Positions 48,275 through 61,240 of a stretch of 64,000 nucleotides of DNA are shown piece by piece. Source of the stretch: Helichrysum umbraculigerum (Eukaryota > Streptophyta > Magnoliopsida > Asterales > Asteraceae); contig CATIUR010000004.1 of assembly GCA_949592205.1 (NCBI GenBank), forward strand, positions 93,704,337 through 93,768,336, given 5' to 3'. The notes under the pieces were generated by a model that did not search any database, was not told where the DNA came from, and saw only the letters and a program-made list of their open reading frames with translations. A program made the translations under genes and the position numbers. The first letter of the stretch is position 1. Every line of letters begins with the position of its first letter.

Positions 48275-51069
48275 TTAGCTTAAGTACAAGGAGACCAAAA
48301 ATTGAGATATAAGAACAAATTCGCTTACCACAGTTGCGGGAGAATGTATGCCAAAAAATGGAACAATATCTACTTGCAACCAGTTCTCAACTGCAGATCC
48401 AACCACAGCACCGGCAACCAGACCCCCTATGGTTATCACAGCCGCCTTCCCTGAATATTGTTACTTATCCATCAACATAATCTTTTAAATTAAACCAATC
48501 AATAACTATCCATAAGTTTTGAAATATAATTAATGACAAATTCATCATCAAGAGCCACAAAGACAGGCATTGTGATTCACACATAGATATACTACAGATA
48601 CTTCCTTTTCGAGATGTCGAACAAAAAACACACAACATATCCATTTCTTGAAAGTTGCCAAGTTAAAATTTCCTACTTGTCCATTATCATTAAAGGTTGC
48701 AAAATGAATGGGCTAAGTAACGGGTCCAAATGTGTAATTTCCAGTCGGATGGGTAGTATCAGGTTGGGCCCTTTGGGTGACCCACAAACACGTTTTTCTC
48801 CACTTATAAAGTTAATATAATTATAGTATACTAGTACATTCTAAAGCATTTGACACAACTTCTTACTTTTCAAGTACTTGAAAGTTGAAATCACCTTATA
48901 CAACCTTTAACTATACTTTCCATAATAAATGTAATTAATAAAAGCAAGCCAATGCAAATTAAATTTTCACTCCTAAATATAAAACCGAAATCAAATTAAG
49001 ATGATTAACTAAGCACACTACATGTAGACAGATTTTAATGCTAGGTTTTGAAAGTAAATATAACACAAACGAAGTAATCCAACGAACATGTAACTCAAAT
49101 CAATTATTATTTTACTTTATGCAGCTTATAATGAAAAAAAACTACGAAATCGTTATTCACTGCTTTTCGCGAATAATCTGCAAGTAATTAATGAACTATA
49201 TATGATTACAAAACCAATTGAACATTTTCAATATTGTAATTAAAGAAGTACTACAATCTGAATACCCTTAATTTGACTTTCAACCCATTTGTTTATTAAG
49301 TTAAATCCTTTAGCCAAACCCATTTGGCTAGCTAGAGATAAAAATACCCAAATTTCCCCATTTATATATCAATGGGTCAAAATTGTCAACTCTACTTATC
49401 ATTGTTACAAAGAAACAATTAGGAACCATTGACTTCCTTTATTTATCTGTATTGACCAATATTTCATGTCTTCAAAAGTAGTCAAATACTTTCATGGACC
49501 TATTAGCCAAGTCGAACTTCAGAATTTCTATGGATGAAAGGAGTAATAGTAAGATACTTTTAAGATAATCTATATTGATGCATTAACAGCATCAACAGCC
49601 GATGAAAAATGAGCTGATAAGCGAGAAGTGTCATACCTAGCTTAACATTTCGTTTGGTCATGAAATATAACGAAGCTCCAAAACTACTTGCCAAGATAAG
49701 CCCGGGAACATCAGCACCAGAAAGAGAACCAACTGGAGAAGAGGCACCATTAACATAAGTTAACACAGCTAGAGCTCCATACACTCCTGCCTCGATGCCC
49801 AAATCACGAGCAGATGGTGCTTCTACTGAAATGGGTGGATTCTTCATGGCACCTTGTACCCACTGAGGCATTGATCCCATTTGAGGAGCATTTACAGATT
49901 TAACATCAGCATAACGAATGCTACTATTTACAACTTTCCCTGCTCTCCTCTGCGATAAGCTCTGCATCAGCAACATATCATATGCAGCCTCTACCTGGAA
50001 AGTAGTTAGGCTGTATTAGTACAACTGGAAGCAGACACAACACTTGTAACTCAACACTCAACAGAGTAAAAGGAAGAATTACAAAAAGAGCGTTGCCATA
50101 TTGAAGCATCAACTAAACTATAACATCACTTCATTGGGGACCTAAGTCACCTAACCAGGTATCAAAATGCAGATCCTACCCTGTACTGTACACATATCAG
50201 CCCCTTATCCGTCTCGAAATCCCACGATTGAATTTCCTAGAAATTATATAGTGATGCATTGAAATTTGAAAATACGAAATTTAACTGCCCGCTGAAATGA
50301 TCCAAACTTAATTATGTTACAAATTGGCCATATCTCTCAGGCATCACCAAGAAATAACTGTAACTATAAGCATGTTATTCATATTCTTGAATTAATGCCC
50401 ATATGCACATAGTATCTTATCTCATCAAGATAGCAAAGTTTCTAAAATAGAAATTAAGGTAAAAGGATTGAAATATCAAGCCACGTAAGCATATACCATA
50501 AACAAACGAGAATACAACCCTGATAGCCCTAATTTTGATATTAATAGCAATTCAATCCAAAAATACCAATCAATCAATCATACAATTCTTCAAACATAAG
50601 CAACTTTCATCCAGAAATCCTAAAAGATAATAACAACTTCCAAACTCACAATAAAATTTATAAAATCAGAATATCCTATAACTATAACTAATTAAATAAA
50701 CAGCAAATTAACTGAATAAACCTGTGCAATTGAGTCTTGGTCATCTTTACAAGAAGCTAAAACCGAATTCTTAGCTCTAAGTATCTCATCAAACGAAGCT
50801 CCTTCCGATACACCTAACAATTTCAACGCCGTTTCAACCGACATCTCAAACGAAGATTCATCCGCCGTGGAGCCTCCGCCGGCAGCTAGAACAACGAACC
50901 GTGATAATGACGTCCGGCGAGAGCATCTAAACCCTAGTTTATCCGAATTGAATAGCTTTACAGCTGTGTGATTGTTGGGCGGCGTGAACGGTTGTCGGTG
51001 GTGGTGGCGGATACGGGCGGTGACGCCGTGAAAGGAGGCGCGTGCGGAGAGAGGAGTGGTAGCTGCCAT
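48275..51069 (-). CDS. CPP1: CPP1/CDF1, chloroplast J-like chaperone of POR
   Basis: Homologue of Arabidopsis CPP1 (CELL GROWTH DEFECT FACTOR 1), a plastid membrane protein with a J-like domain that holds and protects NADPH:protochlorophyllide oxidoreductase during chlorophyll synthesis. Exons on the minus strand are 50722-51069, 49637-49994 and 48275-48450, giving 293 aa with an intact frame; intron 1 is phase 0 and intron 2 phase 1. Residues 1-60 are Ser/Arg-rich, typical of a chloroplast transit peptide. The J-like domain (SVETALKLLGVSEGASFDEI onward) covers about 77-140 and, as in the family, lacks a clear HPD motif. Hydrophobic segments near 183-200, 212-229, 236-256 and 270-291 are likely membrane helices. 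The ATG at 51069 gives the transit peptide and is the best start. The 1.2-kb intron 2 carries insertion-like, GGGTC-containing DNA. The minus-strand neighbour upstream is RPN3. Confidence 0.95.
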
Positions 51070-51330
51070 ACGTGTAAGAAAGGAAATCAGAATCGGTTGG
51101 TTGGTTTGGTTTTTGAGAGGTTGTGATTATTGTTTGTCGTAAATGGATGTATAATTGAATGTTTGCTTTCAAGTTAAGAATTCTATGGAGTATTATTATT
51201 GTTACTTCTTGTTAAGTATAAGTATGCTTCCAAATGTTGATTATTATGTGGATATATGGTTTTTGTTTTTATGTTAGAGCTATGGGATTAGTATGTTTGA
51301 CAAATGTTTATACTCGGTATTACGTTATAT
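51070..51330 (-). promoter_or_regulatory. CPP1 upstream region
   Basis: About 260 bp between the CPP1 start codon and the first Helitron end. A pyrimidine/purine-biased leader lies at 51070-51130. No specific promoter element can be assigned. Confidence 0.3.
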
Positions 51331-51334
51331 TATA

Positions 51335-51365
51335 CTAGCATATTACCCGTACTATGCAACGGAGT
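51335..51365 (-). mobile_element. Helitron 3' end (minus strand)
   Basis: Minus strand: CCGTTGCATAGTACGGG hairpin, then TAATATG and CTAG (51335-51338) followed by T. The body would extend to higher coordinates, about 270 bp upstream of the CPP1 start. Confidence 0.65.
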
Positions 51366-51804
51366 TTAGTATTTCAATGTGTTCGAATTACTCGTGATTT
51401 GTGAGTTGATAATCGTAATTTGTGATTCGGGATACACTATGTTCTTTGTCTTAACCTCAGCTTTTCTAGATTTGATTGGTTTTAAGAATCCCGACCAATT
51501 TCTTCAGAAGTTAAAAGCTTCTTTACTCGTGCCCTTCGTGAAAAATGAAAGATACGTGGAAATGATTTGGTTATATTGTAAAATGAGAATGATAATTAGA
51601 TAATCAAATATGGGAATGTTGAGTCTTAATCTTAAAAAATTTCTATAAATAAACTACTAAGACGCTTTATATTAGTATCTTAAATTATATATAGGAAACA
51701 TGGTTATGACATCATCAATTTAAATCAAACTTAATTAATCGATTAAGTCCCTCTATTTTAGTTAAATTATAATTAAGACATTTATTTTAATTAAACAATC
51801 AACA

Positions 51805-51834
51805 CCCGTGTGTACACACGGGTTTGAGATCTAG
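51805..51834 (+). mobile_element. Helitron 3' end
   Basis: A perfect 18-bp palindrome CCCGTGTGTACACACGGG (51805-51822) is followed by TTTGAGAT and CTAG (51831-51834), then T. The preceding 150 bp resembles the DNA before the end at 7578 (same hairpin type), so they form one family. Confidence 0.75.
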
Positions 51835-52747
51835 TGTAGATTATATTGTATTTAAGAGTAATGCTACTTAGATTTGAAATTATGCATAATCTTTTAATTG
51901 GTTGAATTTTATCTATTTCTTAATCTCATTCAATCAAATCTTTATGTCGATATATAGTCTCACAAATTTAGACTTACCAATCATTTTATCTACAACCCTT
52001 ATAATGGGTTTTCACTCTTTGACCTTAAAGAGATATCCGAAATTACAATTATACCCTCTCTTATTATGGCAATGGGTAAAGATTTATGGCACTTTTTATT
52101 ATTTGTTAACATCATTTTAATTTTAATTATGTTGACTTTTATTGATAATTTATTTTTCTACCTACATTGTATCTATATTTTCTTTTTCAATAGCCAATTT
52201 TTTGTTAAAGAGTTTTTGTATTTAATTAGAATAGATCAATTTAATTTGGATTTAAATATTTAGATATTCATAAGAAAATAAATATACACATTAGAACTAT
52301 CAAAAAAGCAGTTTAGTCTACACTTATTTCAATTTTTAAAGGTATAGAACGTACAATAATGCTAAAGTATATATATTTGCTACGTCATTTTTATATAATC
52401 ATCATAATTTACAGTATCCATTTGATTTCTTAAATGTCCGTCGCATCACGCGAAAAACTTACGATGATCATGTTTAGTTCACAACTTAACACCAAAACAA
52501 GAAAAAGAAAGCATGCAACTATCATCAAGTTACAAGCTTGTACATTGTTGCATAGTGTAAAAATAATGATAGTTTCAAACAAATGTTGTTTTTTTCAAGA
52601 ATTAATATATAACCAATTGTTTAAAAGTATATACGCTCAATTTGAAATAATGCCTACACATTTGAAAAACTACACTGTAAAAGTGCTGAAAAAAATATAA
52701 CATTAGAATATCTGAAATACGACATCAACTTTTCTTTTTATAAAAAC

Positions 52748-52778
52748 GTACCGCCGCATTGCGCGGGTACAAGGCTAG
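52748..52778 (+). mobile_element. Helitron 3' end
   Basis: GTACC...GGTAC hairpin (52748-52770), then AAGG and CTAG (52775-52778), then T. It closely matches the end at 12718-12748. The AT-rich 51840-52740 stretch with short accidental frames may be its body. Confidence 0.7.
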
Positions 52779-54050
52779 TATATTCAAATTATGTTCAGTT
52801 TGATGCACAATTGGTTAAAATTTACGGAGCTTAAACTTAATGATTGTTTATCGCTTGTTAAAATTTAAGGTAGGTTATGGTTATGGTTGTTAACATCACA
52901 AATTTCTAAGATTATTTGACTCATAAATTTTAATAAGTCTGTTGATAAACGTACTCTTTAGAATCAGTTTGGGTATGTTCATGATGTTAACGACTAGGAA
53001 AGTTAAGTGTATATGCTTCAAACTTCACAAGTATCATTTAGAGAATAAAATTTGATGATGTCATTTTTTTTGTTGCATCAAATTTCCTTTCAATATATTA
53101 AAACTACGTTTTATGAGATATGTTTCAGGAACGAGTTTTTATGAAAGAAAATTGCTATACGACCATAGCAAGTGATAAATCAATTCTTATTGTCGTCATT
53201 GAACCATAGTATCATTATCGATGCGGTTCGAATGTCAAATAATTAACTTTTTAAAGTTGGATGCAAATCTGTGAATACTCTTCTGGTATCTGTAATCAAA
53301 AAATCGAAAACCCTTGCATTTCTCTGTTCATATAAGTATGGTTCATATTTTAACATGAACCTTGTCATGTTTTTTTTTATTACGGTCATAGTCTCAGTCT
53401 CTTATATGCCTTTTAAAGACTCGTTAGAACGACTTCCTTATGTTATTTGCTTTGCACAACTCAGTATGCGAATATCTGAGAATGAAATGTTAATAACACC
53501 ATATAATCCATGATCATTTATTCGAATCTGGTTTTTAGTAGGCAAGGCAAATCAACTTGCAGTGTTTCTCTAGTCCCATCATGCCCAGTTTTACTTCATG
53601 GTTCATAGACAAAGTAAGATCAATATCTTCTTTCTCATCTCCATCCAAATGTTTTTTTTCTTTCAAAATGGTGAGTAAGTTGGTGCCCTTTATAATATTA
53701 AGACGGAATGAAATACGAAACCGACATTAACATACAAAGCTTTCCTATTGTCTGTACTCATAACATTTTGGTACCTATCGCTGGAATAAGGAAGGGTGCC
53801 TAAAGTCGAACTATATTTTTCAAATGTAAAGTTAGTCTGCAAAATATCAGACATTTCTGGAAATCAACTGTTGCCATAACAAGTCTACAGGACCGACATA
53901 ACATGTAAAAGCATAGTCTCAAATCAAATCCACTCAATCAGTCTGCTTTTCTGATAAAATCGGGTGATATCCCAGAATTTGATTTGAATGTATTGAACAT
54001 TGATAAGAACACAAAGGAAAAGGTTACCATTACTAGAACAATGCCACCAA
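52779..54050. other. Intergenic region downstream of RPN3
   Basis: No gene is supported. Short frames such as 53271-53513 show no motif. The RPN3 3' UTR should lie in the last few hundred bases before 54051. Confidence 0.4.
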
Positions 54051-57000
54051 TTAAAAATCGTCATCATCTTCTTCAGCAATATGCTTTGCAAGCTCTTGCT
54101 CCTGTTGTTGTCTCTCTCTTCTCTTTTCAGCGCTTTCTTTTTCCTTGTGAGAGTTAGGAGGGAACCGAAGGGCCCGAACAGCCTCATTATGCATATTTAA
54201 GCAGAAAGCAATCCTAGAATTGAACGCCTGCTGAGGCTCGTTTGTGGAATAAATATCACCAGTTTCCTTGGATACCATCCATCCGTTTGCATGATCTAAT
54301 GTTGCGTCGATGGCACCATCACGGATTGCTTTTGACACGATGCTCTCAGCATCAGCAATGGGGTTCGGGGAGTCGAGTCTTAGCTTCTTTGCCACGTCAG
54401 CAAGGGAGATACGAGAGTAGGAAATGCTGATGTTGCGGAGCCCAGTTCTTATCACATTGTGGCGCAGCCTCACGATCAAATTGTTAGTCCGGTCTGAGGT
54501 GAAGGTGGTAGAGAATTTCTCTGCGATACTTTTAAATAGCTCGAGATCTCCAATTCTGACAGCCTGAACAAGAAGAATTGTGCTTGATTAAGACCAGATT
54601 TAGTGCATTAATGAATCGAGACCAAAAATGGATAGAGTGACTGTTAATGAATCTATTATTACATATTAATGTAACTTTACATGCATGCTTGCTATCATGT
54701 TCTATTGTTCTTTGGTTAATAGAACAAAACCTAAAAAAAAAAAAAAAGATATTCAACCTTAATCAATGGGTTTCATTTAAAGTAGGTCCAAGATGCACAA
54801 GCAGGGCTAAGGGTAGGGGGTTAGGTTGACCCTGAAGCACTTTTTTGCCCATCTTTTAAAATTTTAACAGTGAACTAAAGATTAAACTTCTAAAAGTAGG
54901 CAACGTCGTTGCACCAAGGCCGATTGGCTTTCTGTCGCTCAAACAAGCGCCTACTAGTTTTGCCCATTGAAGCAAGTTTTAGAGAAAGTAAACACCTTAT
55001 GTAGAAAAATACTGGAAATTATAAGAAAAATCGGACACAATATCTGGAAGTCAAGAAACCCAACTCACATTTGTCAGCTCAAAGTATGGCCTCAAGGCTT
55101 TATCCATTCCTTTCTGCATGAAGACAGTACGCTCGGGGATCTCTCCTAACAGTAAGCGGACAATCACAGCCCACTTATTGCATTGAACACGAAAACCTAG
55201 AGCAGCTACAGGGGCTTTACGTGCAGCTTGAAGAAGGGATTCCTTTGCGTCAGTGTACTCTAGCTGAATCGTCCTAATCTTCCCAAGGTAAAATAGGTAG
55301 CGACAAAACTGAAACAAAAAAGGGGACAAATGCAAGTTAACTAAACATACACCAGAGTCAAATTTCATAGAATTATATGGAAGAGTAATCATCGCCACAG
55401 TAGAAGATAGGTAACCAGACCTTTTACACTGCCTTCAAATGAAATAAGTGAAAGAAATATAAATGATAATCCCAAAGAATACCTGCTGATTTGAATGAGC
55501 TTCAAAACGTGGTGCCTTTGACCTCAGCTTTTCGGCTTGATCATACAAATTGTAATGAAGGTAATTGCGAAGTAACAGGTTAAGGAGTGTTTCCTGTGAA
55601 TCACAATCCCAAACTGATCATCACAAGTACTCGCTCCAACTACTGGCAGTTATAAAAAAAAAAAAAAAAAAAAACATACCTGCCCCAATTCATCATGACG
55701 CAATGTAGCAACCCGGTGCAAAGCAAGGAGATTACTGCACATATATGTTATGCTTTTTAATCAAACAAACAACAATAACTGATAACATGCTACTTCACAT
55801 AGAGTTCTCTCTCAAGGACAAAAGGTAGCAAGAATGACGGGTTGAGCAACCAGTGAACATGAGTAATTGAAGGGCTGGTCAAAACATATAAAGTTAGGCC
55901 CGCCCCACAAACACTTGCATTGTTCCATATTTTTGAAATTATATAATTAGTTAATGTGTATAAAATTACAAAGAGTATATCAGAATAATAACAATAAGAA
56001 TCATGATTATAAAGCGAACTAGGAGGTTTTATGCATTTGAGTACTACACTTTAGATGACTTTCGATCCATTCCTTTTTTTTATTTAACTCTTTTAGCTTA
56101 AACCATTTAACCCATTAAAGATGAAAAATAATCTATATTGACCCATTTGTAGATAAATGAGTTGACATTGCCACCTGGTCCACCTACACCTAGGACCCCA
56201 ATTTCACTGAGACGTTTACAAATAAGATCAGGAACAAAGTAAAGTACAGACCCCCGGATTTCAGAGAGATCGCCAGTAAGCTCATAGCTAAGAGAGTAAT
56301 AGAAGTAGAGCCTGGATGCTAGAACATCAACTGTTCTCCTGTTCATGTTCTTCAAACGGGCAATGCTTGCAGAGGAACAAGCCTTAGCCTGCTTGATGAT
56401 TGATGAGTTAAATAAAAGGTAACTAACCAACAATGAAAACTTATATAGAGCATAATAGTCCTAAAAAAGCTGACCTCAGCATATTTTTTCTGATCAATAA
56501 GGAATATGAGCACAAGCAAGTAGCAATATATCTCGAGCTCCGGGGAATGCTTGACAGATGATGCTGTATCAACTTCCATATCATTCTGGTCATCCTTCAC
56601 AGAACATATAAGAAATTTAAATATATACAATACACCATCCATTGATAATGACGTGATCCAACTTTAGGTCAAAGTTCAAAAACTATTTCCCGAATATAAA
56701 TTAACATTTACTATTTTATAGGCATATCATTGAAGATATAAAAAATTAGTGCAATAGTGCTGAAGATAAAGTGCTGAAGATAAAGGATGACCATAGATGA
56801 TATACACCATCATGATTCATAATATTTAAGATACTTATATTCTGACTAGCTTCAAATGATACACAATAAGCTTTCAATCACTTTGCAAGCAAACTTTAAG
56901 AATAAGCTTTCGGTTACTAGAGGAAGATCTGAACTTGACTGAGTATGATAAAAAAGATTGATTCATCTCTTCACCCCCTTAGTAGCTGGGGCACTCAACA

Positions 57001-59608
57001 TTGGGACTAATTATGTCAATGTATCTCTTTTAAAGATATACAACGCTACTATCCATCACACTATTTCTTTATAATAACTAGTTTATCAAGAACTAGTTGA
57101 GGTGTGCAGAAAACCCAATCTCATCTCAATTTAAATAGAGGTGAATCACCCTAGAGTATGAAAGCTTTCACACAATCTTAACTAAGGCACATTTCTTGGT
57201 TACACTCCACTCAGTCAAATTCTCTCTCCACTACCTCACCTACGTCAATCTTGGTCAGCCTCTACCTCCCCTAATGAGCACTTGTTGGTACAAGTCTTGG
57301 AGAAGAATCCACCTTAACAGGTACTGCTCAAGTTTAGGGTATCTCCGATCTTAATCGTATAACATTATCTTTCACTAAGTGAAAAAGCTCATGTCTTCCA
57401 AGTTAAGAATATGTAACATCGATTTCCATCTAGTTCTCTAACCGTTCCTATTTCTCTATGTTTGAACCATCATTAAACCTTAAAGAGGTTTGAAAATAAT
57501 CCACTACGGGATGTGACACATGGTGCGTGAAACGAAGGTTGACCACATAATCATGTTGTATTCTAACCAGAACTTATAGCCATTTCTTATGTGAGTAATT
57601 ACTGAACTTATCACAGTTACTATACATCCTTCTTAAGAAATACAAAAGTTCACAATAGATCCTGCCTTTTAGATTTCTTAAGTTATCTGAACAACATACT
57701 ATCATATATTCGATCCAACCTTGGTTTACAATGCGCGCCTAGGCACAAGGCATAGCGCATCGGGTGACTCTAGGGAAGACCATGACATATGGCGCTGCCC
57801 TAGGGGGTGCATAGGTGCCAGGCGGTGTGAGGCGGTGCCTTGGTGCCTTGTTTTGTTGGTAGGTTTTTTACAAGTACTTGTATAGACCATTTTACTAAAC
57901 TCTAATGGGCTATTTCTATAAGCATGTTACTTTACTCAGCCCATCATTACATATCAGTCCATCTATACTAACCCTATTTGAAGTGTAAGTTCCTAACACA
58001 ACCAAACAGCTCAAGTCTTCGAAGTCCAAAACACCAAATTGATGCATAAAAAACAACAAATTGAAGCCGGAATGAGTTATTAAAGACTCTAAGAATTGTG
58101 CATTATAAGGTAGAAAATGCTATGAAGAAGCAATTCATAAATATTACATGCATTATAGGTGTTTCATCTACGTGAGACGCTCGCCTTAGCGCCTAGCGCC
58201 TCATCCAACTTGAGTGTATTTACTGCTTTCCTACATTCAGATTGTTCTATTACCATTACCAATTCAGATGAATGTCAATTAAATTGAATCCATTTATTAA
58301 AGATGACCTATATTACAAGAGAACCATAGTACCATACCCTTTCTAAAAAGAGATTGAATTTCTAGTCATCAGCATAACGGTATCCTAACGAGAGACGTGG
58401 GCATGCGTTTAATATTTCGGCTTGTTCAATGTATTGGTTATGGGTTGATTAATGATGGTATTAGAAGTGTGCAGCATACTCCCTGATCTATCATATGGAT
58501 ACAGGAACTCTTAACATTTACAATCCCATTACATGTGCAATTCCCCTCTAAGATAACCCCTTTCATGCACGCAAGACAAGAAAATGATGATGTTCAAACA
58601 TGTAACATCACCAGAAAGGGATGCCTCCATCAAGTCTAATTTTTCAGTCTACTGCTTATGTATTTCACCATGGACATTCGATCAAACTCTAGACACGAGA
58701 AAGTAATCTACAAAAGACCATTTTACTACTTTACGTGTTTTTTTTTACTACCATGCAAGGTCTTTGGTAGACACAATGTCATTACACTTTTCAAGCAAGT
58801 GCGGTATGTTGTCAAGTACACATTAACGTCACACAATCATGTAATGGCTGCCTACTTGCAATATTACTAGTCAAATTTGTACCAAGCATGAAAGGGCTAA
58901 AAACTGCAATCCTACCTACTTTCACTTTATTTTATCAAGTTTGTACCTCACATTGAATTAAAAAATAGGAAATACATGAAGATGATGTCTAATTCGGTGA
59001 CCATTTACCTACAAAAAATAATTTTTCTTCCTTCTAATTTTCTAAATTTACAGCCTTAAGACTCATGATCACTCTAACGGATGGCTAACGAGCACTCCAA
59101 CAACATTGCCTACAAAATTCACATAGCATAGAAACTAACCTTTGGGAGATACGCAGATAACCGAGTATGTGCTTCTGATCCAGGAGCAAGACCAAAATTC
59201 AGGAACGCAGAAACTACAGAAGCCTTCAACTTCTTCCTCAGAGCAATCGTTAACCTAACAGCCCTCAATATCCGACGAACTTCACGAGCATAAGCTCCGG
59301 TCTCGATCAATGCCGCAATTTCCTTCAAATCTAAACATCAATTTCACATAAATTCCTCACACTAAATCCACACCTCTCAACTACTCGAATTTCACAACCA
59401 TCCGAACACCAAAATTAAAAACAAGTACTGGCACTAATTCATACACTTATAATAACTCGAAACTAATAACATCCTACCAGTATATACGTTATACAAACAA
59501 ATAATGATCTAATCGATACTTACGCTGCAAAACAGGAGTAGGAGATGAAATCGAATTCGAAGGAGCTGCTTGAACCTGCTGCTCTTTCATTTCAACATCT
59601 TGAGTCAT
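54051..59608 (-). CDS. RPN3: 26S proteasome lid subunit RPN3 (PSMD3, 21D7-like)
   Basis: Non-ATPase subunit 3 of the 26S proteasome lid, a scaffold of the regulatory particle that degrades ubiquitinated proteins in nucleus and cytosol. Minus-strand coding exons are 59524-59608, 59140-59330, 56475-56594, 56252-56388, 55680-55734, 55483-55593, 55069-55308 and 54051-54563. They join to 1,452 nt (483 aa), close to the ~488 aa of plant 21D7/RPN3 proteins. Recognisable text includes EVRRILRAVRLTIALRKKL (exon 2), EIYCYLLVLIFLIDQKKY (exon 3), RFEAHSNQQ (exon 6), FCRYLFYLGKIRTIQLEYTD (exon 7) and NLIVRLRHNVIRTGLRNISI in the PCI domain (exon 8). The C-terminus is charged (HKEKESAEKRRER) and ends EEDDDDF. 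Intron 2 is unusually long (2,545 bp) and carries an hAT-like insertion. The exon 4 donor reads GTCTGT, a weaker than usual site. No coding defects seen. Confidence 0.97.
57721..58202. mobile_element. hAT-like element in RPN3 intron 2
   Basis: A 482-bp block is packed at both ends with GCGCCTAGG / GGCGCTAAGGCG type words. It is flanked by ATCCAACC (57713-57720) and ATCCAACT (58203-58210), an 8-bp duplication matching at 7 of 8. Non-coding. It accounts for part of the unusual length of the intron. Confidence 0.6.
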
Positions 59609-59615
59609 TTTTTTC

Positions 59616-59700
59616 CTGTAAAATTGAAATTAAGTTATACGAGATCGAAATGAGTAATTGAAAATTAACTTCACGAGCTCGATATAAACCCTAATTTTAC
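59616..59700 (-). other. 5' UTR intron of RPN3
   Basis: On the minus strand TTTTGCAG|GTAAAATTAGG (donor at 59700) and TTTTACAG|GAAAAAAATG (acceptor at 59616) bracket an 85-bp intron ending eight bases before the start codon. The upstream leader exon lies from 59701 to roughly 59780. Leader introns are common in constitutively expressed plant genes. Confidence 0.7.
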
Positions 59701-59784
59701 CTGCAAAAGACGTATCGCAATCTCTTGATTCTATAGGTTTTGAGCAATCAGCAGGGGAATTAGGGCTGCTTTTTCCCCAAGTTA

Positions 59785-60983
59785 AGTCTTTCGGTCACGA
59801 TTTACAAGTATCAGTATTACCAATTTGGCCCCTGGAGTATTTGGAAGATATAAATTTATCACAATAGTTATAAAAAAACTTCCTCTGTCCAGAACCCCTT
59901 ACCAACAACTATTCATTTATTTTTTTTTACATTTTTAAGATGGTGTTTTGGATTGCATTTTCAAAATTGATTTGGTGTTTATAAAATGGCGTTTTGAAAA
60001 GGTATACTTGAAACTACTTTTCCAAAAGTGTGCTCTCTCTGACAAAACGAAGATAATCACTTTTTTGCCAAACATTTTTTTCTAATTATATGTGTTTTAC
60101 GAACGCAACAATAGATAATATATCAAAATCACAATCTCAAACGCCCCTAAGACTTTCATTTTAGCCGAGAATTTTAATATTAAAGGAAAGTTCGAGCTCG
60201 GCTCATTTGATATTTTGCAAGCTCGAATTCGCTCGGACTTGTATCGTTTATTACATAATACTATATTTTACTAATTATTAATCTTGTTTATTAAAAGACT
60301 CGTTAAGCTCACGGACTTGTTCGGCTCAATATAAAAAGCTCGAGCTCGTTTACAAAACGAACTTTAAAATATGTTCAGATATTAAACAAAAACTTAATAT
60401 TATTTAAACATGTCAAAGGCCCGTATAATGTTTTTCAAAAAACTCAATAAATAATAAACACTTGAAATGTTCATGAAATGTAGTCCCTACTCTTAAAAAA
60501 TTCATACATCTGTAAAAATCAACTCTCACTCATTTATCTTGTATGCAAACGTAGCAATTATAAAAGGGTTGTGATATTTTCACCATATTTTATATAAATC
60601 TACCAAAATTTTGCAAGAACGTTTAGTGTAGATATAAGCAATGCATAATTTTAAATTTTTAATGAATGTATTAAAAACAATTGTGGATATATCATTAGTT
60701 CATTACTATTTCAATGATCAGTGTATGCTTTTGGTTGAGCATGTTATCAAAATAATGACAAAATATGAAGCCGTCATTGTCATCGAATCATCGATATTGT
60801 CATCAAGTTTTGATTTTCACCGGGTCTCAATCTTTGATTTGGTGGCACATATCTTTCATGATTTTGTAAATTAGAGTTTATTTTGTGCTCGAATCAAATT
60901 GAAGTTTATTTGTTTTAGATAGCCTTTCCACTCTATAGTTATGCTTAGTTTTAGTACTAATTTTCCTATATGTATTTATGTAT
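59785..60983. other. Intergenic DNA with GAGCTCG foldback
   Basis: No gene is supported; the 77-codon frame at 60641-60874 has no motif. At about 60184-60366 AAAGTTCGAGCTCG words at the left and their complement at the right suggest a short foldback element, but no target duplication was recognised. Confidence 0.4.
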
Positions 60984-60992
60984 TTATATTTT

Positions 60993-61207
60993 GGATTTTG
61001 CTAAACATAACCCTTAGGGCTGTGGATAACAACTAACTTTTCATGGGTGGTTAGTAGTTTATGGTTAAAAAAATAACAAATGTTGTTAATGTTGGCTATA
61101 TAACTACATGTGGTTGACGGTTTTATGGTGGTTGAAGGAAGTTGACGATTATTTTTATAGACGGTGGTTGTTATTCATAGCCCTAAGGGCTACAAATAGC
61201 ATTTTTC
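60993..61207. mobile_element. MULE-type MITE, 215 bp
   Basis: Ends of about 41 bp share TTGCTA, CCCTTAGGGCT and GGATAACAAC-like text in inverted form. Perfect 9-bp duplications TTATATTTT lie at 60984-60992 and 61208-61216. Confidence 0.8.
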
Positions 61208-61240
61208 TTATATTTTTTGTGTTAATATATATACATGCAT

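Noticed and set aside
59119..59328. Independent 69-aa minus-strand protein
   Set aside because: It is exon 2 of RPN3 read through its donor site, not a separate gene.
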